A stretch of DNA of 64,000 nt. Origin: an uncultured Muribaculaceae bacterium (GTDB taxonomy: Bacteria; Bacteroidota; Bacteroidia; Bacteroidales; Muribaculaceae). Positions within the stretch are counted from its first letter, which is position 1. Each line of letters starts with the position of its first letter. Under the pieces are notes generated by a model. That model had not been told where the DNA came from, did not search any database, and saw nothing but the letters and a program-made list of their open reading frames with translations. The stretch is taken from positions 62,001 through 126,000 of the forward strand of contig CALUMH010000001.1 of assembly GCA_944321685.1 (NCBI GenBank). The letters run 5' to 3'. Below are positions 37,594 to 47,190 of the stretch, in pieces. The position numbers and the translations under genes are program-made.

Positions 37594-40500
37594 TTATAAC
37601 CCTATCTTAAGTCCTATCGTGAAAGTACGGGCTTGCGGATAGTTTCCGTGATCGACTCCCATATTGATATTATTGCTTTCAGTTCCTATCACTTTACCCA
37701 CTTCAGGGTCAAGGCCCGAATAGCCTGTAAACGTGAGCAAATTGTATGCACTCAACGAAACCGAACAATTCGACAATTTCCATTTGGAAATGAGTTTCTT
37801 GGGCAGATTGTAGGTGAGGCGCAGCTCCTTCAGGCGAACGTAGGAACCATCTTCGACATAGAAGTCCGATGCCCGGAAATTACGCGGTGTGTCCGAAGGG
37901 TCAAGATCAGGCACGTCTCCATTGAGATTGAGCGGATAATAAGCCCGGTCTTCCTGCAATTGCCCCGACCAGTGGCGGACAGCCGCATCGGCGGCAAGAT
38001 TACCTTGCGCACCGTTATACAAATAGAAGTTCATGACATTGAATATCTCGTTTCCGGCCTGACCCTGGAAGAACATATACAAATCAAAATCTCCATAACT
38101 CATAGTAATAGGCAACCCAAATACAATATCGGGCAGAGGCGAACCGAGGAAAGTGCGGTCTTCGGCAGTAATCCTGTTATCGCCGTTAAGATCCTTGAAA
38201 CGGAAGTCTCCGGGACGTGTCGATTGATCGGTTGCATTCTTACCGGGTTCATACTGTGCACTTTGCATCACTTCTTCATAAGAGTTGAATATGCCATCGG
38301 TCACATAACCATAGAAGCTGCCTATAGGGCGGCCCACCTCGGTCTTGGTAACATAATCTATAATGCTGCCTTCGCTAAGGTATGCACCATAAACAGGTTC
38401 GTTTCCTGTACCCAGGCCTGTCACTTCGTTCTTTATCCACGAAATATTGAAACCAACCTCGAAACTGAATTTATTAATCGTCTTCTTATAACTGCCGTTA
38501 AATTCAAGACCCCAGTTACGCACTTCACCGGCATTCACCATAGGGTCGCTTTCAAGTCCGGCCGAGGCTACGGTTGGCACTTCAAGCAAAATGTCAGATG
38601 TACGCTTGTCGAAATATTCGATTGTGAAATTAAGGCTGTTCTTCATGAAACCAAGGTCAAGGCCGACGTTGTAGGTCTTTGTCTTTTCCCATGAAATGTC
38701 GGGATTGCCTATGGTGGTGGAAGCCGCACCAGGGAAAAGCACATGATTACCTATACCAAACGGATAGTTATACTGGTTATATACAATGGTGTACCTCGAC
38801 AATTCATCGATACGGTTGTTACCAAGAATACCCCAACCGGCACGCAACTTACCCATGCTCAGCCAGTCAACACCTTCCATAAACGCCTCGTTAGAGAATT
38901 TCCATCCGAGCGAAACCGACGGGAACACACCCCAACGATTGTCTTTCGAGAAAATAGAAGAAGCATCGGCACGCACGTTAGCCTGCAACAAATAGCGGTC
39001 ATAAAGGTCATAGTTCAAGCGACCTATGAAACCCACGGCGGTCCACTGCTCAAGCAACCCGTAAGCCTCGGCACCGGTATAGCCGCTCGACAAATAATGA
39101 TAATTGTCATCATTACTCGGGGTACCACGCTTGTAACTTTCGGTCCAATCATATTTATAACCCTCGGCCGTCTGTCCGGCAAGCACCGTAATGCTGTGAA
39201 CTTTGTTACTCCAGTTAAATGTCAACAGGTTGTTTATTTCCCATTTGTTGGTATTACCATGTTTTTCATAATAGCGCGATACATCGCTCGGTATCGTGAA
39301 ATCGGTATCAAGTTTGTTAACCTCCCAAAAGTTGCTTTCATCCTCAGGCTCTACGTAATACGACACCTTGAACTGATAATTAAGCCATTTGAATATATCG
39401 GCATCGAGAGTGAGGTTCAAGTCGAAACGGTCGGAAGTTATATTTTGGTGATCGCGGTTGATAAGGGCAAGAGGGTTATCGCCATTCCAATAGCCTACCG
39501 AATTATAAGTATATTGCAACGGGCTCCATGAAAGTGCTGACTTCAACACACTTGCCGACCCTTCGGCCACCGGGTCTCGATCTTCATTGACGTATGCCAT
39601 ATTGGCTGTCACGTGCAACCATTTTGCAAGTTCGGTACTGACATTGAGACGGGCATTGAAACGTCTGTAATCCGATGTCTTTACAATACCCGTTTCCTTA
39701 TAATAACTCGTGCTGAGCATATATTTCACCCTCTCGTTGCCACCCGACACCGACAAGTTATATTGCTGCTTTATACCGGTCTGCTTTACGGCATCCCACC
39801 AATTACCCGGCGAATTTTGACGAATGGTGTCAAGGCGGTGATACTTATAATCATCGAAATAATAATTGCCTGCGGCATCTTTTGAATAATATAACCGCCC
39901 GTCGGCCGAATATTGCGACAGTCCGTCCATGTAATCACGAGCCAGCGCATATTCTTCAAGGTTCATCACATCAACTTCTTTCCAAGGAGTAGAAAAGCCC
40001 ACATAACTGTCAAACGAAATGCGTGTCTTCCCTTCTTCTCCCTGCTTGGTTGTAATCGACACCACACCATTGGCGGCACGTGCACCATACACGGCACTCG
40101 ATGCTGCATCCTTGAATATTTCCACATTGGCAATATCATTGGGATTTATGTAATCGATATTGTCAACAATAAATCCATCCACTACATAAAGCGGATCAGA
40201 GTCGTTGATAGTTCCCACACCGCGAATTTGGATAGTGGTCTTGCTGCCCGGCGAACCGGTATTTTGTATGACACTCACACCGGCAGCCTTCCCTTGCAAG
40301 GCTTGCAAAGCCGATGAAACCGGCACATCGTTGACATCCTTTCCCGAAACCGATGATATCGAACCGGTAATATCACTTTTGCGCTGTACACCGTAACCTA
40401 TAACTACAAGCTCGTCAAGTTCCTCGCTTGTCGAGGCCATCAGCACCGTTATGTCACGCTCTCCTTTTAATTCCACATCTTGTGACAAATAACCTACGTA

Positions 40501-40728
40501 AGAAAATGAAAGCGAGGAATTAGGATCGGCCAAGATGTTGAACCTGCCGTTAACGTCGGTCATGGTTCCGCGGGAAGAACCTTTGACCATGACAGAAACT
40601 CCGATAAGAGGTTCTTCCGTTGTTTCGTCAAGCACTGTTCCTGTAATGGTCACATTTTGGGCTGCCGAGGGAAACACAGCCACCAATGCAGCCACCAATG
40701 CAAATAGTATTCTGTTTAATTTAAGCAT
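37594..40728 (-). CDS. SusC/RagA-family TonB-dependent outer-membrane transporter
   Basis: The 1044-residue protein imports oligosaccharides across the outer membrane with energy from TonB. After a signal peptide (MLKLNRILFALVAALVAVFPSAAQ) there is a carboxypeptidase-regulatory-like domain (about 25-110; GTVLDETTEEPLIGVSV), a TonB-box-like segment, a plug domain (about 118-230; VVDGFIVDNIDYINPNDIANVEI region) and a 22-strand barrel to the C-terminus. It is immediately followed by SusD. Upstream lies a hairpin ending the previous gene, and I found no perfect TTTG/TAnnTTTG promoter in the 132 bases between, so its start signal is unclear. Confidence 0.96.
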   Translation of the reverse strand: MLKLNRILFALVAALVAVFPSAAQNVTITGTVLDETTEEPLIGVSVMVKGSSRGTMTDVNGRFNILADPNSSLSFSYVGYLSQDVELKGERDITVLMASTSEELDELVVIGYGVQRKSDITGSISSVSGKDVNDVPVSSALQALQGKAAGVSVIQNTGSPGSKTTIQIRGVGTINDSDPLYVVDGFIVDNIDYINPNDIANVEIFKDAASSAVYGARAANGVVSITTKQGEEGKTRISFDSYVGFSTPWKEVDVMNLEEYALARDYMDGLSQYSADGRLYYSKDAAGNYYFDDYKYHRLDTIRQNSPGNWWDAVKQTGIKQQYNLSVSGGNERVKYMLSTSYYKETGIVKTSDYRRFNARLNVSTELAKWLHVTANMAYVNEDRDPVAEGSASVLKSALSWSPLQYTYNSVGYWNGDNPLALINRDHQNITSDRFDLNLTLDADIFKWLNYQFKVSYYVEPEDESNFWEVNKLDTDFTIPSDVSRYYEKHGNTNKWEINNLLTFNWSNKVHSITVLAGQTAEGYKYDWTESYKRGTPSNDDNYHYLSSGYTGAEAYGLLEQWTAVGFIGRLNYDLYDRYLLQANVRADASSIFSKDNRWGVFPSVSLGWKFSNEAFMEGVDWLSMGKLRAGWGILGNNRIDELSRYTIVYNQYNYPFGIGNHVLFPGAASTTIGNPDISWEKTKTYNVGLDLGFMKNSLNFTIEYFDKRTSDILLEVPTVASAGLESDPMVNAGEVRNWGLEFNGSYKKTINKFSFEVGFNISWIKNEVTGLGTGNEPVYGAYLSEGSIIDYVTKTEVGRPIGSFYGYVTDGIFNSYEEVMQSAQYEPGKNATDQSTRPGDFRFKDLNGDNRITAEDRTFLGSPLPDIVFGLPITMSYGDFDLYMFFQGQAGNEIFNVMNFYLYNGAQGNLAADAAVRHWSGQLQEDRAYYPLNLNGDVPDLDPSDTPRNFRASDFYVEDGSYVRLKELRLTYNLPKKLISKWKLSNCSVSLSAYNLLTFTGYSGLDPEVGKVIGTESNNINMGVDHGNYPQARTFTIGLKIGL

Positions 40729-40796
40729 TTACTTGGGATTTTAGTTCAATAAAAACCATAAGTTCCTAAATAATACGCAATAAGATATTTCTAGAA

Positions 40797-40839
40797 CAAT
40801 GGCGCTTCACCATAATTGCTGTCCGGCAAAGCGCCATTG
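40797..40839 (-). terminator. Hairpin after the second ELWxxDGT gene
   Basis: CAATGGCGCTT (40797-40807) pairs perfectly with AAGCGCCATTG (40829-40839). There is no clear T-run on the minus strand, so termination before susC may be partial. Confidence 0.5.
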
Positions 40840-40860
40840 CAAATTTCCATCTACAGTGTA

Positions 40861-42705
40861 TTATTTCTTAATCAGGCGAGAAGTGTAGGTAATGCCATTA
40901 TCGGCCTTAACCACCACTTGATATATACCTGCAACAAGTGCAGAAACGTCAACACGGTTACCATCGACATTTGCGCAAGACAATACCACGCGACCCGAAA
41001 TATCATAAATCGTGACAGCATCAACATTGCCGGCCAACTTAATGTTGAACGAGGTTGAAGCCGGGTTAGGATAAATCATGTCCGATGCATTACTGTCGGC
41101 AGCCACATTGTCAACCCCTACGCCCATTTCGGCGCGAGTGCGGTATTCCGGTTCAAGATTGTCGGTTTCGGTCTCGGGATCAAAATCCGGTTTACGGTAA
41201 TGATACACATATATTTGCTTTGCGGCATTGTTGGTGGTGAAAATCAAGTTACCGCCAAGGTTTCGCAACGAATGTATCTGGTCGCCGTCGGGGAACAAGT
41301 TGGTCACACGAACCGGGAATTGTTCCTTATTGTCGATACGGAACAACTTTGTAGCATATTCGGGAAGTTCGGTACTTTCATTCCACCAGTAAAGGCTGCC
41401 CGAAACCACAGTAAGTTCTTTCACCCAGTTGCAAAGCACGCCCGGAGCCAAATCTGATTGCAAATAAACCTGTTCACCGTCGGTATAATGCAATTCACCA
41501 CCCTTGTTGCTTTCGATAGTGGCATCGGTTCCTGAATTTGCACAGAACATATACACGCCATCAAATACCACGCCCGGGTCGGGGAAACTGCTGAAATCAA
41601 TCGACGGCGTAGTGGTCAAAATGTCAAACATCTTGAAATCGTCCAATTCACAATTTGTGCAAGCCAATTCGTCGCCAATGGTTATATCATGAGAGCGGAA
41701 GTAAAATTTACCATTATAAGGTTCGGCTCCCACAAAAGTAAGGTTACCACCATTACCATTGCCACTTTCGGCAAAAGTCGGGTTGGAATCATATATTTGA
41801 TATGTACCCTCGGGTGTTCCGTCGCTTGCCCACGGTTCATTGCCGCTCTTGGTTGTCCATGCCTTGAAGAACAATTTTTCATTATAGAAATTTGCCATAT
41901 GGTCGATAGCCGGGTCACCCGTGCCTAATGCAGTCTCCTCAATGTTTATGTCTTTCACAAACTTGGTTCCCTCACGAGTACCGTCGGTCACCCACAATTC
42001 GGCACCCATGGTTCCGTCAAGATCGTCGGCTTTAAAGAATACCTTGCGGCCGACACGCACGTAGGGTGCCCAACGCTCGGCATTATTGTCGCGACCTGGA
42101 TAACTCATTTGGCACTCGTAAATGCGCTCGGTACCCTCTTCGGTGCCATCGCTCACCCACAACCATTTTTGCGGAGTTGAACCATATGTGGAACTTTCAA
42201 AATCTTCGGCGGCAAATATGAATTTAGTTTCATTCACCTGCGTAAAACCCAGCGGCGACGAATTGCCCACTTCATTTACATCCTTAACCATGTAAGTTCC
42301 TTCTTCGGTACCGTCCGAGATCCACAGTTCAATGCCATAATCATCGGTATATGCCGAGAATACCACTTTATCATTAAATCGCGTAAGGTAACTTACATTT
42401 GAAGTACTGGCTCCGGGTACAATGTCCTTTACCATGTGCGTTCCTGCGGCAGTACCGTCGGTTACCCACAATTCTTCCCCATGTTCGCTATCGGTAGCAG
42501 CGAAAAAAGCATAATACCCTTTTTCGGGAGAACCGGCCACAACCAGGTTTTTATCTTTTTGAGGCTTACGCTCGGTGCTGATATTGGCAGTAACACCATC
42601 GGGCAGCAAAGCCACAAGCTCTCCTCCGGCCTCGGGAGTTTGAGCAAGCATCGATCCACATGTGAGGAACAATGCAGTTGTCAACAAATAGTTTAAATGT
42701 TTCAT
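40861..42705 (-). CDS. Secreted ELWxxDGT-repeat protein with T9SS sorting domain (copy 2)
   Basis: The 614-residue protein has a signal peptide (from MKHLNYLLTTALFLTCGSMLAQ) and five ELWxxDGTxxGT-type repeats (GEELWVTDGT, GIELWISDGT, WLWVSDGT, AELWVTDGT, NEPWASDGT) likely forming a beta-propeller, then a T9SS type A C-terminal sorting domain (AVTIYDISGRVVLS ... GIYQVVVKAD). I chose the ATG at 42705 rather than 42750 because the signal peptide starts there and the paralogue at 44888-46729 has the same start. No enzyme motif is visible; a surface glycan-binding role is a guess. It lies just after a GH2 gene. Confidence 0.82.
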   Translation of the reverse strand: MKHLNYLLTTALFLTCGSMLAQTPEAGGELVALLPDGVTANISTERKPQKDKNLVVAGSPEKGYYAFFAATDSEHGEELWVTDGTAAGTHMVKDIVPGASTSNVSYLTRFNDKVVFSAYTDDYGIELWISDGTEEGTYMVKDVNEVGNSSPLGFTQVNETKFIFAAEDFESSTYGSTPQKWLWVSDGTEEGTERIYECQMSYPGRDNNAERWAPYVRVGRKVFFKADDLDGTMGAELWVTDGTREGTKFVKDINIEETALGTGDPAIDHMANFYNEKLFFKAWTTKSGNEPWASDGTPEGTYQIYDSNPTFAESGNGNGGNLTFVGAEPYNGKFYFRSHDITIGDELACTNCELDDFKMFDILTTTPSIDFSSFPDPGVVFDGVYMFCANSGTDATIESNKGGELHYTDGEQVYLQSDLAPGVLCNWVKELTVVSGSLYWWNESTELPEYATKLFRIDNKEQFPVRVTNLFPDGDQIHSLRNLGGNLIFTTNNAAKQIYVYHYRKPDFDPETETDNLEPEYRTRAEMGVGVDNVAADSNASDMIYPNPASTSFNIKLAGNVDAVTIYDISGRVVLSCANVDGNRVDVSALVAGIYQVVVKADNGITYTSRLIKK

Positions 42706-42746
42706 GTGATTTGTTTTAAATGTTAATGTTAATAATATGGTAGTTA

Positions 42747-44609
42747 TCAATGCTTTTTCTTACTCTCTTTTAACATCAATTCCACTTCTTTCTTGGCTTG
42801 CTCACGCGATTTTGTAAAAATCTTGTATATCCTTGCCATATCGAATTTGGGGTAACGGTCATAAGTATATATACCGTTTTTCTCAAGTTCCACATCCACA
42901 AGTTGCGTAAAGCAGAAACCATCTATATGATCCAAACTGAGTATTACATTCACTTGTTTTTCAAGCCTTTCATAAAATTCATCGATGGTGCGCGGTGCTT
43001 GTCCGTACCCCCAAAAGTCGTTGCTTGTTCCAACTTCGGGTGCATTCATCTCCTTCACCCAACGTATTCCGCCGAACTCATCGATCATATACACCTCGCC
43101 TCGGTAAGGCTGGCTCTCGTGCGGACGGTTGACATAAGGATACCCGTTGGCATTAAGTTTCAACTGCTCATACAGTGCAACAGGATCTTGCACATAGGTA
43201 TGCTCCGAGTAAATGTCGGTGAGCCGTGCGTGATCACCTCCACTGGCAGTAACAACAGGACGAGTACGGTCGAGCCTGTGAGTTATGAGATACAGGTCAT
43301 CGGTAAGACGTGCACGCTGGCCGTCAATGTCGTCTTTTCGTGACTCGTTGAGCGGCGACCATGCCACAAGCGACGGTGAATTATAATCACGCATGACACA
43401 CTCTTCCCACTCGGTTATCATGTTGCGGGCGGCAACAGGGCTGCACCAATCCATGCCCCAACTTGCCGATTCTCCCCACACAAGGTATCCAAGCTTATCG
43501 GCCCAGTACAGATAACGCTGCTCAAACACTTTTTGATGCAGGCGTGCTCCATTAAAACCTGCCTGCTTGCCAAGTTCTATGTCTCTACGCAAAGCCGAAT
43601 CGCTCGGAGCCGTCCACTGACCATCGGGATAATATCCCTGGTCAAGCACAAGCCGCTGATAATAATGCTCATTGTTCAAATAAAATTTTGTTCCTCGCAA
43701 TTCCACTTTACGCATTCCGGCATATGAAGTTACCTTGTCAATCTCATTCCCATTCTTATCCAGTACGATAAATTCCACATCATATAGAAATGGATGCTCG
43801 GGCGACCATGTTTTTACATCATCGATACCTAAATTTGCAACAACATTATTGCTCGCGGCCAATGTCGCTGATGAAATCTCTTTGCCATTATCGAGCAATC
43901 TCACTTTAAACTGTGCAGCAATGCCCGCGTCGAAAAATTCAGGTTCAAAAACAAATTGTGAATTATCAAGATCGGGAGTTATGCGGCAACTTTTCAATCC
44001 TCCGTTTTCAACGGCTTCAAGCCACACCGTTTGCCAAATTCCGGTGACACGGGTATAAAAGGCATTATATGACTCAAGTCGTCTCGATTGCTTGCCGGCA
44101 GTTTGCATCATTGAGCGTAAATCATCTTCTACATATACTACAAGATCGTTATCACCGGCACCGACATACGGAGCTATATCAACGGCAAAAGATGACGACC
44201 CACCGTAATGAACCATAACCTCTTTACCGTTGACATATATGACCGATTTATAATCGATACCTCCGAAATTAAGCATAATATGGCCGCCTATCCAGTTATC
44301 GGGAATATTTATGGTGCGATGATACCACATCGCATTTATAAAATCATTGTAGCCTACCCCCGACAATTTGCTTTCGGGGCAGAACGGTACGATAATATCT
44401 TCACTGAAACCTTTTGAGGATTGGAAATCACGTTCACTTCCACTTCGGGCAAAATCAAGTTCATAACTCCATTTCCCATTCAAGTTTATCCACTCGCTGC
44501 GCTCAAATTGCGGACGTGGATACTCGGGACGCGGTATTTCCGATGCTCGTACTGTACAATACGAAAAAACACATGATATAATCGCTGTTAAAATATAGCT
44601 TCTCCTCAT
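42747..44609 (-). CDS. Secreted family 2 glycoside hydrolase
   Basis: A 620-residue GH2 enzyme with signal peptide, sugar-binding jelly-roll (about 28-205), Ig-like domain (205-305) and TIM barrel. Acid/base Glu422 lies in PLNESRK and the nucleophile Glu511 in MIDEFGG. It is related to the GH2 at 20297-22126 in layout but differs widely in sequence, so the two likely cut different linkages. It sits between two near-identical ELWxxDGT genes. A TACTTTTG element upstream (44663-44656) could be its -7 box. Specificity (beta-galactosidase, glucuronidase or mannosidase) is not decided by sequence. Confidence 0.9.
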   Translation of the reverse strand: MRRSYILTAIISCVFSYCTVRASEIPRPEYPRPQFERSEWINLNGKWSYELDFARSGSERDFQSSKGFSEDIIVPFCPESKLSGVGYNDFINAMWYHRTINIPDNWIGGHIMLNFGGIDYKSVIYVNGKEVMVHYGGSSSFAVDIAPYVGAGDNDLVVYVEDDLRSMMQTAGKQSRRLESYNAFYTRVTGIWQTVWLEAVENGGLKSCRITPDLDNSQFVFEPEFFDAGIAAQFKVRLLDNGKEISSATLAASNNVVANLGIDDVKTWSPEHPFLYDVEFIVLDKNGNEIDKVTSYAGMRKVELRGTKFYLNNEHYYQRLVLDQGYYPDGQWTAPSDSALRRDIELGKQAGFNGARLHQKVFEQRYLYWADKLGYLVWGESASWGMDWCSPVAARNMITEWEECVMRDYNSPSLVAWSPLNESRKDDIDGQRARLTDDLYLITHRLDRTRPVVTASGGDHARLTDIYSEHTYVQDPVALYEQLKLNANGYPYVNRPHESQPYRGEVYMIDEFGGIRWVKEMNAPEVGTSNDFWGYGQAPRTIDEFYERLEKQVNVILSLDHIDGFCFTQLVDVELEKNGIYTYDRYPKFDMARIYKIFTKSREQAKKEVELMLKESKKKH

Positions 44610-44655
44610 TTCATTATTTATTATTGGTTTATATTAGAGTATGTTTTGACTATGG

Positions 44656-44663
44656 CAAAAGTA
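44656..44663 (-). promoter_or_regulatory. Possible -7 element for the GH2 gene
   Basis: CAAAAGTA on the plus strand reads TACTTTTG, matching TAnnTTTG 47 bases upstream of the GH2 ATG. No good -33 element accompanies it. Confidence 0.35.
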
Positions 44664-44887
44664 GATTACTTCCATCTTAGAGGCAGGTAAAAATGTTTCT
44701 GAAAACAGCAATTTTGTTTAATTGAACATGTGTACATTGGAAACCCATATCACCATCCAGACCAATCTCTTAATTTCTAAATCATTACCATACAGGTGGT
44801 GATACATCGCCCCATCAACGGCCACGTGCCGCATTGTCCGATTATACCACCACCCGGCATTACAGCATGATTGAATGTTACCGAAAC

Positions 44888-46729
44888 TTACTTTTTAATC
44901 AAGCGCGATGTGTAAATCGCTCCGTCTTCGGCATATATTACTACTTCATAAATACCTTTTGACAATTGTTCCACATTTACGGTTTTGCTTTCAAGCCCCG
45001 TTTGTGAAACCACCATGCGCCCTGCAATATCATAAATCACAACCTGTTTTACATCACAGTCTGTCTTTATGTTGAACGATGTTGTGGCAGGGTTAGGATA
45101 AATCACATCCGACGCTTTACCGGCCGATACATTCTCAACAGCCAAGCCCATCTCGGCACGAGTGCGATATTCGGGTTCAAGATTATCGGTTTCGGTCTCG
45201 GGATCAAAACCAGGTTTGCGGTAATGGTAGCAATAAATTTGGGCTACTGCATTTTCTGTGGCAAAAATCAAGTCTCCATCCAAATTACGCAAAGAGTGGA
45301 TTTGGTCGCCGTCGGGGAAAAGATTAGTCACTCTTACGGGGAACTCATCTTTGCTGTTAATCCTGAATAGCTTGGTTTTGTATTCTGTAATTTGGTCACT
45401 TTCATTCCACCAATAAAGACTGCCCGATGCTACAGTAAGTTCCTTAACCCAGTTGCATTGTATGCCTGGAGCCATGTTAGACTGCAAATACACTTTTTCT
45501 CCATCGGTATAGTGCAATTCGCCTCCATAATTGGTTGGAATGGTGGGGTCTTCACCCGAGTTTGCACAGAACATATAAACTCCGTCAAACTCCACACCGG
45601 GGTCGGGGGAACTGTTTTTGCTGCTCGTCGGCACATTCACGTTAATGTCAAAAGCCCTGAAATTGCCTTGTTCACAATCAGTGCAACCAAGCTCGCTGCC
45701 AAATTCATTGGTTTTGCAGCGGAAATAAAATTTGCCTTTGTACGGGGCCGAACCAACCATTGTCAAATTTCCGCCTTGCCCTTTTCCGTTTTCATCCTTG
45801 GTAGGAACGCAATCATATATCTGATATGTGCCCTCGGGTGTACCGTCGCTTGCCCACGGTTCATTACCGCTTTCAAGTGTGTGAGCCTTGAAAAACAGTT
45901 TTTCATTATAAAAATTGGCAAGATGGTCGAGCGAAGATCCTGCCGTTCCCGTTTCAAGCGGCTCGGTGTTTATGTCCTTCAGGAATATGGTTCCTTCGGT
46001 AGTACCGTCGGTAACCCACAACTCTTCTCCGGTGGTTCCATCAACATTGTCGGCCTTGAAGAACACTTTCCGCCCCACTCTGACAAACGGCCACCACATC
46101 ATCGAGCCATGAGTGCTGCCCGGATACCTTACGTCACACTTGTCGCATATAAGCTGTGTGCCCTCTTCGGTACCATCACTCACCCACAACCACCATTGTT
46201 CCCCACGTTCGGCCATTTGGCTATCGTAATTTTGTGCGGCAAAAATAAATTGATTCTCGTTTACCTGGGTAAAACCGCGTGGATTGGAATTACCCAGTTC
46301 ATTAACATCTTTTACCAAATGTGTTCCCTCTTCGGTACCGTCCGAAATCCACAAGTCGGTACCATAATCATCGGTATATGCCGAGAACACTACCTTGTCG
46401 TTAAAACGGGCCAGGTAGCACACGTTTGAACTCGCCGACCCGGGAATAATATCCTTTACAAGATATGTTCCGGCTTCGGTTCCATCAGTCGCCCACAGTT
46501 CCTCTCCATGTTCATTATCGGTGGCTGCAAAAAATGCAAGATAACCTTTTTCGGGCGAACCTGCCACTACCAAATTTTTCTCCTTAAAAGGACGGCGTTC
46601 TGTGCCGATGTTGGCTTTTACTCCATCGGGAAGTAACGCGCGCAATTCGCCTCCGGCTTCAGGAGTCTGAGCCTGCATTGCTCCTGCAAGAGCAAATAAC
46701 ATGATGCCAAGTAAAAAATTTTTTCTCAT
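44888..46729 (-). CDS. Secreted ELWxxDGT-repeat protein with T9SS sorting domain (copy 1)
   Basis: A 613-residue paralogue of the protein at 40861-42705. It has a signal peptide (MRKNFLLGIMLFALAGAMQA), five ELWxxDGTxxGT-type repeats at equivalent places, and a T9SS type A sorting domain (QVVIYDIAGRMVVSQ ... GIYEVVIYAEDG). The two proteins are collinear over their full length with few gaps. It is the first gene of the PUL in transcription order and has a promoter-like sequence upstream. Function unknown; export to the surface by the type IX system is inferred from the C-terminal domain. Confidence 0.82.
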   Translation of the reverse strand: MRKNFLLGIMLFALAGAMQAQTPEAGGELRALLPDGVKANIGTERRPFKEKNLVVAGSPEKGYLAFFAATDNEHGEELWATDGTEAGTYLVKDIIPGSASSNVCYLARFNDKVVFSAYTDDYGTDLWISDGTEEGTHLVKDVNELGNSNPRGFTQVNENQFIFAAQNYDSQMAERGEQWWLWVSDGTEEGTQLICDKCDVRYPGSTHGSMMWWPFVRVGRKVFFKADNVDGTTGEELWVTDGTTEGTIFLKDINTEPLETGTAGSSLDHLANFYNEKLFFKAHTLESGNEPWASDGTPEGTYQIYDCVPTKDENGKGQGGNLTMVGSAPYKGKFYFRCKTNEFGSELGCTDCEQGNFRAFDINVNVPTSSKNSSPDPGVEFDGVYMFCANSGEDPTIPTNYGGELHYTDGEKVYLQSNMAPGIQCNWVKELTVASGSLYWWNESDQITEYKTKLFRINSKDEFPVRVTNLFPDGDQIHSLRNLDGDLIFATENAVAQIYCYHYRKPGFDPETETDNLEPEYRTRAEMGLAVENVSAGKASDVIYPNPATTSFNIKTDCDVKQVVIYDIAGRMVVSQTGLESKTVNVEQLSKGIYEVVIYAEDGAIYTSRLIKK

Positions 46730-46796
46730 TTCCGTTGTTGATTTTAATGTTAGTTAATGGTACAATAAAAAAAGTTGATCAACATTTATCGTATTG

Positions 46797-46828
46797 CAAA
46801 ATTAAAAGAGAAACCATACCACAACAAG
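46797..46828 (-). promoter_or_regulatory. Putative promoter of the first PUL gene
   Basis: On the minus strand CTTG (46828-46825) is followed after 20 bases by TAATTTTG (46804-46797). The -7 box fully matches TAnnTTTG and the -33 box has one mismatch. The leader would be about 60 bases. Confidence 0.5.
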
Positions 46829-47103
46829 TAAGATTGTCTAACAAACGGGTAAAATTGTATTTGTAACCAACTTGTCATACCTATAACAAATCTGTTAACA
46901 GGCATCTCAATCATCTATAGCACACTTTTTTATCGACCAATAAACAAGCTAATCATAATTACCCGCGCACATATTGCATTGTTTTTGCATAACCAAAATG
47001 CGAGTGACACGTTGCAACCGCTTAAAAACTCCCACTCCCGGCAATAAAAATATACTGCGGCAAAATTTAGCACATAATTGCCGTCCGTTAAAATAAAATT
47101 CAG

Positions 47104-47111
47104 TATATTTG
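47104..47111 (+). promoter_or_regulatory. Putative -7 element of mutA-mutB
   Basis: TATATTTG matches TAnnTTTG 79 bases upstream of the mutA ATG. Only an ATTG 23 bases further upstream could serve as the -33 box. Confidence 0.45.
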
Positions 47112-47190
47112 TATGTTTAATTTATAGAGACTTAATTCTTGACAGCCTTGCTGGAAACTAATATATACTAAACGTTATTATATTTTTATT

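Larger units (their letters stand above)
46730..47190. other. Divergent intergenic region between the PUL and mutA
   Basis: This 461-base AT-rich stretch holds a minus-strand promoter candidate for the PUL (46797-46828) and a -7 element for mutA (47104-47111). A 10-base palindrome CTGTTAACAG lies at 46892-46901. I see no gene, tRNA or riboswitch in it. Confidence 0.5.

Noticed and set aside
46830..47100. Possible cobalamin riboswitch before mutA
   Set aside because: None of the conserved B12-box bases or paired elements could be found; the region is plain AT-rich sequence.
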